Assembly (NCBI GenBank): GCA_028287545.1
Contig: JAQBPL010000404.1
Location: 1-9,019 of the forward strand
DNA length: 9,019 nt
Direction of reading: 5' to 3'
Origin: Vulcanimicrobiota bacterium
Lineage (GTDB): Bacteria > Eremiobacterota > Eremiobacteria > Baltobacterales > Baltobacteraceae
Positions within the stretch are counted from its first letter, which is position 1; each line of letters opens with the position of its first letter. The notes beneath the pieces were generated by a model. It was not told the DNA's origin. It made no database searches and worked only from the letters and a program-made list of their open reading frames with translations. The position numbers and the translations under genes were made by a program. This document shows positions 1 to 5,220 of this stretch, one piece after another.

Positions 1-522
1 ATTCGTCGGATCGCCGGTACCCGGGCAGCAGACGCGATACCGGTACATGAATTCCTCGGAGATCTCGAGCTGCTTGGACGCCGCGTACGAGATACCGGTG
101 TCATATTCCAGATCGTCCGAGAGACCGCCGTAACTCGGCTTGCGGTTCTTGAACTGCCGGCCGCCGAGATCGACGTGGTTGTCGCGCCTCAGGAAGAGCC
201 GCAGGCCCGGCTTCAGGTTGACGTCGAGCTGGCCGTTGAAGAAGATCTGATTGTCGGTGAGCGTCCCCGGCGGAGCCAGCTGGTCCCCACCGATACCGTA
301 GCTCTTGAACGGCGTGATCGTCAGATCGACGCGGGTCTGTCGCCGGGTGGTCACCCGTGGACTTGGGGACGGCGGCGCCAGCGGCGCTGCCGCCACCGCG
401 GCGGGCGGGGCGTCCGGCGGCGCAACGGCGGGCGATTCCTGCGCGAACGCCGGCGACGCGCCGGCCAGCAGTGCGATGCACCATCCGAGAGCGCAGAGAA
501 CCGGCCTACGTACCAAATCCAT
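1..522 (-). CDS. Exported, probable outer-membrane protein, N-terminal part (runs off the window)
   Basis: An open frame runs from an ATG at 522 down to base 1 without a stop, giving 174 residues of a longer protein. Residues 1-27 form a signal peptide: Arg5-Arg6, a hydrophobic core, and an Ala-Phe-Ala cleavage site before Gln28. Residues 29-57 are a Pro/Ala-rich linker. From about residue 61 the sequence alternates polar and hydrophobic residues in strand-like stretches (RVDLTITPF, QLDVNLKPGLRLFLRR, LEYDTGISYAASKQLEISEEFMYRYR), with Gly/Asn/Asp turns, as in outer-membrane beta-barrels. Two adjacent cysteines lie at 165-166. The start is supported by AAGGAAGG eight bases upstream. It is transcribed divergently from the PanB-like gene. 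I do not recognise the family; a porin-like or other barrel protein is likely, and a soluble periplasmic beta protein is the main alternative. Confidence 0.75.
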   Translation of the reverse strand, partial: MDLVRRPVLCALGWCIALLAGASPAFAQESPAVAPPDAPPAAVAAAPLAPPSPSPRVTTRRQTRVDLTITPFKSYGIGGDQLAPPGTLTDNQIFFNGQLDVNLKPGLRLFLRRDNHVDLGGRQFKNRKPSYGGLSDDLEYDTGISYAASKQLEISEEFMYRYRVCCPGTGDPTN

Positions 523-530
523 AACCGCGA

Positions 531-538
531 CCTTCCTT
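531..538 (-). promoter_or_regulatory. Shine-Dalgarno site of the exported protein
   Basis: On the minus strand this reads AAGGAAGG and ends eight bases before the ATG at 522. It is one of the few good ribosome binding sites in the window and fixes the start, with the signal peptide following directly. Confidence 0.7.
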
Positions 539-561
539 GAACGACCCGCGTGGGGAGATCC

Positions 562-577
562 ATTGATTATAATGAAT
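562..577. promoter_or_regulatory. Candidate bidirectional promoter -10 region
   Basis: ATTGATTATAATGAAT is a 16-base near-palindrome with one mismatched pair, in otherwise GC-rich DNA. It contains a perfect TATAAT on the plus strand (568-573) and another on the minus strand (566-571). The minus-strand box would start a transcript near 559 with a leader of about 37 bases carrying the Shine-Dalgarno site of the exported protein. The plus-strand box would start near 580, about 110 bases before the PanB-like start. No convincing -35 hexamer is visible at normal spacing for either direction, so an activator, another sigma factor or an operator role is possible. Confidence 0.45.
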
Positions 578-591
578 AGGCTTGTTGCCCC

Positions 592-615
592 GCGCGGAAG
601 TAATTCCTTCCGGGC
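592..615. promoter_or_regulatory. Inverted repeat between divergent genes
   Basis: CGGAAG (595-600) and CTTCCG (607-612) pair perfectly around a six-base AT-rich loop; past one mismatch, GC at 592-593 pairs with GC at 614-615. It overlaps a second palindrome, CCGGGCCCGG (610-619). It lies upstream of the minus-strand -10 box and inside the predicted leader of the PanB-like transcript, so it could be an operator for either gene or a leader hairpin. There is no T-run, so it does not look like a terminator. Confidence 0.3.
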
Positions 616-680
616 CCGGCAAGATTCACTGCAATGAATATCCGCAAGGGTGCCGGGTGCCGGCCCATCGCGGACGAATG

Positions 681-685
681 AGGAG
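681..685 (+). promoter_or_regulatory. Shine-Dalgarno site of the PanB-like gene
   Basis: AGGAG sits four bases before the GTG at 690. The spacing is short but this is the best site in the region, and it favours GTG 690 over the in-frame ATG at 678. Confidence 0.55.
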
Positions 686-689
686 AACC

Positions 690-1571
690 GTGGAGCCCAA
701 AGTCACCGTCCCGGCACTGCACCAGATGAAGCGCGACGGCCGGAAAATCGTCGGCGTCGTCGCGTGGGACTACCAGATCGCGCAGATCGCCGACCGCGCG
801 GGCGTCGACATCATCTCGGTCGGCGATACGGTCGGGATCAATCTGTGGGGCCACAGCACGCCGCTCGAGGTCACCATGGATCAGATGATCGTCGTCGCCG
901 CGGCGGTACGGCGCGGGACGCGGCGCGCGCTGGTCAGCGTCGACTTCCCCTTCGGTCCGCTGCAGGAAGGCACGGACGTGGCGGTGCGCGCCGCGATTCG
1001 CCTGGTGAAAGAGGCCGGCGCCGACATCATCAAGCTCGACGGCGCGGCCGATTATCCGGAGGCCGTGCGCGCGATCGCGCGCGCGGGGATCCCCGTCTTC
1101 GCCCAGTTCGGGATCACCCCGCAAACCGCGCTGCAGTACGGCGTGGAGTACGCCGCGATGGCGAAGAGTGGCGGCGCGCACGTTCCGCCCGAGATGGCCG
1201 GCCGGCTGATCGCGGAGGCGAAGCTGCTCGAAGACGCCGGCGCCTCGCTGCTCGACTTCACCAACTCGGGTCCGATCGTCGGCCCGCAGGTGACGGCCGC
1301 CGTGTCGATCCCCGTGATCGGCGGCTTCGGCGGCGGACCGTGGCTCGACGGCCGCATGCGCATGGCGCACGCCGCGATCGGCTACGCGGCCAGCGCCCTC
1401 GATGCCGTGACGGAGAACTACGCGAACGTCGCGCGCATCACGCTCGACGCGCTCTCCGCGTACACCGACGACGTCCGCGCGGCGCGCCAGATCAAAGGCG
1501 CGCCGCCCGCCGCTCAAATTTTGAACGCTTCGAGCGTTTCGGGTGCGAACAGCTCGCGCACGGTGAGCTGA
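690..1571 (+). CDS. PanB-like protein (ketopantoate hydroxymethyltransferase superfamily), divergent active site
   Basis: This 293-residue protein matches PanB along its length. PanB uses Mg2+ and 5,10-methylene-tetrahydrofolate to hydroxymethylate 2-oxoisovalerate to ketopantoate for pantothenate/CoA synthesis. Recognisable blocks are AWDYQIAQIAD (25-35), SVGDTVGINLWGH (43-55), AAVRRG (71-76), VDFPFG (84-89), IIKLDG (113-118), GITPQT (141-146) and IPVIGG (207-212). The metal ligands Asp46 and Asp85 and Lys115 are kept. The E. coli catalytic Glu181 aligns without gaps to Thr191, His136 to Gln139, and Glu114 to Asp117. The function may therefore be a related aldol or lyase reaction rather than pantothenate synthesis. 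GTG 690 is chosen because AGGAG (681-685) lies four bases upstream; ATG 678 is an alternative without such a site. The last 20 or so residues, beyond the conserved core, overlap the convergent Pht5-like gene. No panC or panD is present. Confidence 0.85.
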   Translation: MEPKVTVPALHQMKRDGRKIVGVVAWDYQIAQIADRAGVDIISVGDTVGINLWGHSTPLEVTMDQMIVVAAAVRRGTRRALVSVDFPFGPLQEGTDVAVRAAIRLVKEAGADIIKLDGAADYPEAVRAIARAGIPVFAQFGITPQTALQYGVEYAAMAKSGGAHVPPEMAGRLIAEAKLLEDAGASLLDFTNSGPIVGPQVTAAVSIPVIGGFGGGPWLDGRMRMAHAAIGYAASALDAVTENYANVARITLDALSAYTDDVRAARQIKGAPPAAQILNASSVSGANSSRTVS

Positions 1572-2542
1572 CCCGGCGAAAGCCCTTGGCGGTGGTGATA
1601 GCGCGTGAACGTCGTGAGCACCGCATCGTTGGCGGCAACGCCGTACGGCCACCAAGCATCGCCCATCAGCGCGCGCGTCGCTTCCGCTTCGGCTGCCGAC
1701 CACGGCAGCATCGATTTGAGCGCGGCAGTCTGGGCGTAGTCGGCGTACGCGTAGCGCTGCGCCGCGACGAACGCTTTGAAAAGCGCCATCGCGATCCAGT
1801 GGTCGCGCTCGTACACCTCGCGACGGATGACGACGACGTGCATGATCGGGAAGATCCGCGTCTTCCCGTAGTACGCCTTCTCAGCGGCGACGTAGTCGGG
1901 GAACAACCGCCGCACGCCGGGCGCCGTCGCGGTCGACGGCGTGCGCGGACCGTGGAACGCGTCGATCTCTCCGTTGGCGAGCATCGCGGCGAGCGTCTGC
2001 GTCGGACCGATCGGCTCGACGCGAATTTCGGGCGGCAGGTCGAGGGCCAGCTTCTCCGCACGCCCCGGCTCTTCTTCGCCGCCGGTGACGTACGTTACGC
2101 TCTCCGGCGCAACGCCGTATTCGTCGTCGAGGATTCCGCGGATCCACACGTTCGCCGTGAGCTGGTATTCCGGGCAGCCGAACCGCTTGCCGCGCAGATC
2201 CGCCGGCTCCCGGATCCCGCTGCGCTCGCTCACCCAGATGTTGGCGTGGCGAAACATCCGCGACGGGAAGACCGGGATCGCGACGAACGGATCGCCCTTG
2301 CTCTTCGAGACGCAATAGGATGAGAACGACATCTCCGAGACGTCGAACTCCCGATAGCGCGCCTGGCGGAAAAACGTCTCTTCGACTTCCAGCGGCTGAT
2401 AGACGAGGTCGATTCCGTCGACTTGGACACGCCCGTCCATCAGCGCGCGCGTGCGATCGTAATCCCAGCACGCAAGGCTCAGCCGCAACTTCGTCGCCAC
2501 CAGACCGTCATTTCCGGCGCCCGGGGGCGGTACCTTTTTCAT
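1514..2542 (-). CDS. 4,5-dihydroxyphthalate decarboxylase (Pht5) family protein
   Basis: This 342-residue protein is a full-length member of the Pht5 family, which has a periplasmic-binding-protein-like fold. The named enzyme converts 4,5-dihydroxyphthalate to protocatechuate, but many members are uncharacterised. Family blocks are present in order: LSLACWDYDRT (21-31), DGRVQVDGIDL (36-46), VEETFFR (53-59), REFDVSEMSFSSY (64-76), FVAIPVFPSRMFRH (86-99), GIREPADLRGKRFGCPEYQLTA (109-130, interrupted by nothing), TGGEEEPGR (153-161), PIGPTQTL (177-184), FPIMHVVVIRR (231-241), WWPYG (297-301) and the C-terminal LFAPETLEAFKI. There is no signal peptide, so a cytoplasmic enzyme fits better than a transport binding protein. 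ATG 2542 opens MKKVP but has no Shine-Dalgarno site and follows an inverted repeat; GTG 2500 (residue 15) is a real alternative, since the conserved part begins at about residue 18. The gene lies 45 bases after the LAL regulator on the same strand. The substrate is unknown. Confidence 0.85.
   Translation of the reverse strand: MKKVPPPGAGNDGLVATKLRLSLACWDYDRTRALMDGRVQVDGIDLVYQPLEVEETFFRQARYREFDVSEMSFSSYCVSKSKGDPFVAIPVFPSRMFRHANIWVSERSGIREPADLRGKRFGCPEYQLTANVWIRGILDDEYGVAPESVTYVTGGEEEPGRAEKLALDLPPEIRVEPIGPTQTLAAMLANGEIDAFHGPRTPSTATAPGVRRLFPDYVAAEKAYYGKTRIFPIMHVVVIRREVYERDHWIAMALFKAFVAAQRYAYADYAQTAALKSMLPWSAAEAEATRALMGDAWWPYGVAANDAVLTTFTRYHHRQGLSPGQLTVRELFAPETLEAFKI
1524..1538. terminator. Possible bidirectional hairpin in the convergent gene overlap
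   Basis: AACGCT and AGCGTT form a perfect six-base stem around a three-base loop, inside the 58-base overlap of the two convergent genes. On the minus strand it is followed by CAAAATTTG, a poor U-tract; on the plus strand it is followed by TCGGG. The bases encode the conserved end of the Pht5-like protein, so the pairing may be chance. It is the only stem seen where both transcripts must end. Confidence 0.25.
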
Positions 2543-2563
2543 TCGCTATATCGGTTATAGCGA
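2543..2563. promoter_or_regulatory. Perfect 8-bp inverted repeat abutting the Pht5-like start codon
   Basis: TCGCTATA and TATAGCGA are perfect inverted arms separated by TCGGT, ending one base before the ATG at 2542. The site lies in the 45-base gap between the LAL regulator stop and the Pht5-like start. Read on the minus strand it contains TATAAC, a plausible -10 box 12 bases before the ATG, which would give a nearly leaderless transcript; a weak TCGACG lies 16 bases further up. It could be an operator over a promoter. It lacks a T-run on either side, which argues against a terminator. Confidence 0.45.
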
Positions 2564-2587
2564 TTGCTCGATCGACGTCGATGTCGG

Positions 2588-5158
2588 TTAGACGCTCACC
2601 CAACCGGAGCCGATGGCGACGGCGACTGCTTCGCGGCGGCCGCTGCATTGGAGTTTGCGGCAGATCGAGCGGATGTGGGTGTCGACGGTCTGCGGGCTGC
2701 GGCCGGTGCGCGCGGCGACGTCCTTGCTGCTCGCGCCCTTCGCGAGCAGCTGCAGAATCTCGCGTTCCGACGGCGTGAGCCGTGCGTATCCCGCACCGGC
2801 ATCGCTCGCCGGCGGCAGTGCGGCGAGCAGTCGCGCGATGCCGCCGAAATGCTCGGCGCGCAAACGCTCGAGCGCGCCGGCGAGGGTGTTCGCTTCGGCT
2901 TGGCCGAGGCTGACCCGGACCATCGCGCGCACGGCGTTCGCAAGCGCGCGCAGGCGGCGCATCGCCGGCGCGAGCATCCGCTCCGCGTCGCCGGCATGAC
3001 GGTGGGCCGCCGTCGCACGGCCGCGCACGAGCTCGGCGAGCGCGATGAACAGGTGCGAGCGCGCGACGCGCCGTGAGGGTGCGGCCGCGCGCTCGAGCGC
3101 GTCGCGTGCTTCGCGCAGCGCCGCCTCTCCTTCGTCGTGCAGGCCGGCGGCGCACGCGTATAGCGCGATCTCGGAGGCGCGCAGCGCGCGCCGTTCGTCG
3201 CCGTCCTGATGCGCCGCCGAACCGGCCAGCAGCTCGTAGGCCTGCACGAACGCGCCGTCCCACGCGGCGCGCAGCGCCTGCGCCGGGAGCAGCGTCTCGT
3301 TGCGCAGCAGCGATACGGCGCCGCGTCCGTCATCGAGTTCGCGGTCGAGCCGTTCGAGCGCCGCGTCGTCGCCGCGCTCGACTTCGAGCTCGTAGGACGC
3401 GATGAGCCCGTAGAGCCGCGCTTGCCGGCTGGCCGCTTTGCGCGCGCAGTCCAGCAGTTTGTCCAAGATCCCGAGCGTCGCGATCGGATCGTCGGAGGCT
3501 TCGTACCCGACCGAGTACAGCACGCTGTACGCGCGCGCGGCGACTTCGAAGAGATTGCGCCGCAGCGCGATCTCGATCGCCAGCGTCGCGTAACTCCGCG
3601 CGCGTTCGGCCGGTCCGGCGAACGAATAGACGTACGCCGCCTGCTGGTACACGCGCGCGGCCAGATCGTCGGGCAGCGGTTCGAGCAGGTCGATCGCGCG
3701 TTGCGTCATGAGCAGTGCATCGCTGCGGCGGCCGGCCCGCAAGTATGCCGTCGCGAGCGTGCCGAGGATCGGCACCCGCAGGGCGAGCGGCGCACCGCCT
3801 TCGGCCGCGTACGGTTCGAGCAGCGCGATCGGATCGCGTTCGTGGCGCACGAGCTCGATCGCGTAGCGGTGGACCAGCGTGATCCGCAGTTCCGCATCGT
3901 CCGCGCGCTCGATCGCCGCCAGAAAGCCGGCTTCCGCGACGTCGAAGTTGCCGCGGCTCGCCTCCAGCATCGCGCGCAAGCCGAGCGCGGCGGCGCGGTC
4001 CCGCCGGACGGCGTCCGGGATGACGTCGAGCGCCGCGCCGAGCGCTTCGCCCGCTCCGCGTTCGAAGAGCACGAAGCCGTCGCGTTCGACGACGCGCAGC
4101 ACGTCCGAGACGCTGCCGGCGCGCACGAACAGTGCGAGCGCCCGCGCGGCTTCGCCGCGTCCTTCGAGCAGCGCACCGGCGCGCACGAGCGTGTCGAACC
4201 ACTCGGCGGCGCCGCCGCGGCGCAGTTCGTGCTCGAGGAAGTCGCGGAAGAGATCGTGGTAGCGGTATTCGTCGGATCCCGTCGCGGTGAGGAACGTCGC
4301 GCGCCGCCGCAATTGCGCGAGCATCTCGCCCGAGCCGCCGTACGCCTCGGCGAGCGCGGCATCGAACACGGTGAACACGCACGTGCCGAGCAGAAAGCGC
4401 TGTTCGGCCCGGCTCAGTTCGGCGAAGACCTGCTCGGCGAGATACCGGTACACCATCTCGCGCGTTCCGCTCGCCGCGCTGCGCAGGTCGGCCGCATGGA
4501 GGCGCATGCGCAGCGCGATGCCGAGCGCGATGGGCCACCCGCCGGTGAGCTCGCGCAGCGTCTCGACCTCGTGCGGATCGGCCGCCGCCTGCGCTTCGTC
4601 GGCCGCCGCGAGCGCTTCGTCGACGGTGAAGCGGAGTTCGTCTTCGCCGAGCGGGACGTCCATGCGGCCGTAGCCGATCCACGACGCGACCGGCAGCCCC
4701 TCATCCGACCGGGTCGCGACGATCCAGGTGATGCGTCCGCTCGTTCGTTCGATCAGCGCTGCCAGCAGCGCGACTGAGTCGGGGTCGACCGCGGCGTTGT
4801 GGAGGTCGTCGATCACGATGGTGCAGACGGTCCGGCGAAGGTGTTCGGCCAACCAGTCGGCCAGCTCGCGCACAGGGTCAAGCGAGGCCATCACGCGCAG
4901 CTGCGCCGCGGGGTAGGCGGCCAGAGCGCCGGGGACCAGGGGTTCGAGCGCCTCGCACAGCCCCCGCACGAAGGCCAGCAGGGTCGCGTCGTCACGCCGG
5001 ACGTCGTAGCGCACCGCTTCGAGCCGCGCGGTCTCCATGAAGTCGCGCAACGCCACGCTCTTGCCGAAGCCGGCAGGCGCAACGATCAGCGTGACGGGGA
5101 AGCGCGCCGCGCGAGCGAGGCGGTCGTTGATGCGGGCCCGCATCAGCCGCGTGATCAC
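2588..5158 (-). CDS. LAL/MalT-type LuxR-family transcriptional regulator
   Basis: From GTG 5158 the protein has 856 residues, close to the roughly 900 of MalT. An N-terminal STAND-type ATPase carries Walker A APAGFGKS (27-34), Walker B TIVIDDLH (113-120) with Asp117-Asp118, and a sensor-like WIVATR (145-150). A winged-helix-like part (LTGGW, YRYHDLFRDFLEHEL) and a long Ala/Leu/Arg-rich helical-repeat region resembling TPRs follow. The last 66 or so residues are a LuxR helix-turn-helix, from LTPSEREILQLLAKG through SPQTVDTHIRSI to CRKLQ. The family binds ATP and a small-molecule inducer, oligomerises and activates transcription. The frame stays open to an ATG at 5326, but that extension is Arg-rich, antisense to the S53 signal peptide and unlike family N-termini. 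ATG 5143 (851 residues) is another choice; no start has a good Shine-Dalgarno site. It is divergent from the peptidase gene and upstream of the Pht5-like gene. The inducer is unknown. Confidence 0.88.
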   Translation of the reverse strand: MITRLMRARINDRLARAARFPVTLIVAPAGFGKSVALRDFMETARLEAVRYDVRRDDATLLAFVRGLCEALEPLVPGALAAYPAAQLRVMASLDPVRELADWLAEHLRRTVCTIVIDDLHNAAVDPDSVALLAALIERTSGRITWIVATRSDEGLPVASWIGYGRMDVPLGEDELRFTVDEALAAADEAQAAADPHEVETLRELTGGWPIALGIALRMRLHAADLRSAASGTREMVYRYLAEQVFAELSRAEQRFLLGTCVFTVFDAALAEAYGGSGEMLAQLRRRATFLTATGSDEYRYHDLFRDFLEHELRRGGAAEWFDTLVRAGALLEGRGEAARALALFVRAGSVSDVLRVVERDGFVLFERGAGEALGAALDVIPDAVRRDRAAALGLRAMLEASRGNFDVAEAGFLAAIERADDAELRITLVHRYAIELVRHERDPIALLEPYAAEGGAPLALRVPILGTLATAYLRAGRRSDALLMTQRAIDLLEPLPDDLAARVYQQAAYVYSFAGPAERARSYATLAIEIALRRNLFEVAARAYSVLYSVGYEASDDPIATLGILDKLLDCARKAASRQARLYGLIASYELEVERGDDAALERLDRELDDGRGAVSLLRNETLLPAQALRAAWDGAFVQAYELLAGSAAHQDGDERRALRASEIALYACAAGLHDEGEAALREARDALERAAAPSRRVARSHLFIALAELVRGRATAAHRHAGDAERMLAPAMRRLRALANAVRAMVRVSLGQAEANTLAGALERLRAEHFGGIARLLAALPPASDAGAGYARLTPSEREILQLLAKGASSKDVAARTGRSPQTVDTHIRSICRKLQCSGRREAVAVAIGSGWVSV

Positions 5159-5161
5159 GCG
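5148..5161. promoter_or_regulatory. 14-bp perfect palindrome at the LAL regulator start
   Basis: CGCGTGATCACGCG is fully palindromic and overlaps the GTG candidate start of the LAL regulator, about 60 bases upstream of the S53 peptidase start. Its position suits an operator for autoregulation or for the divergent gene. If translation begins at 5158 the site is partly coding, which lowers its significance. Confidence 0.3.
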
Positions 5162-5180
5162 CGCTTGTTCGGGGAGGCGA

Positions 5181-5208
5181 TTGACACACCCGTCGGCTGG
5201 GGTAGAAG
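5181..5208 (+). promoter_or_regulatory. Candidate promoter of the S53 peptidase gene
   Basis: A perfect TTGACA (5181-5186) is followed after 16 bases by TAGAAG (5203-5208, four of six matches to TATAAT). Initiation would fall about 5214-5217, only a few bases before the GTG at 5221. This would give a nearly leaderless mRNA and explain why no Shine-Dalgarno site is seen at this gene. Confidence 0.45.
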
Positions 5209-5220
5209 ATTGCTCGAATC

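Noticed and set aside
567..1703. Long minus-strand frame opposite the PanB-like gene
   Set aside because: Arg/His/Ala-rich antisense shadow; the plus-strand frame has clear PanB motifs and a Shine-Dalgarno site.
650..2323. Long plus-strand open frame of 557 codons across the PanB-like and Pht5-like genes
   Set aside because: It is very rich in Arg, Gly and Ala, spans two genes in opposite directions, and matches no family; it reflects lack of stops in GC-rich DNA.
3209..4777. Plus-strand open frame of 522 codons antisense to the LAL regulator
   Set aside because: Composition dominated by Arg, Gln, Glu and Ala with no domain; the opposite strand encodes a well-formed ATPase and helical-repeat region.
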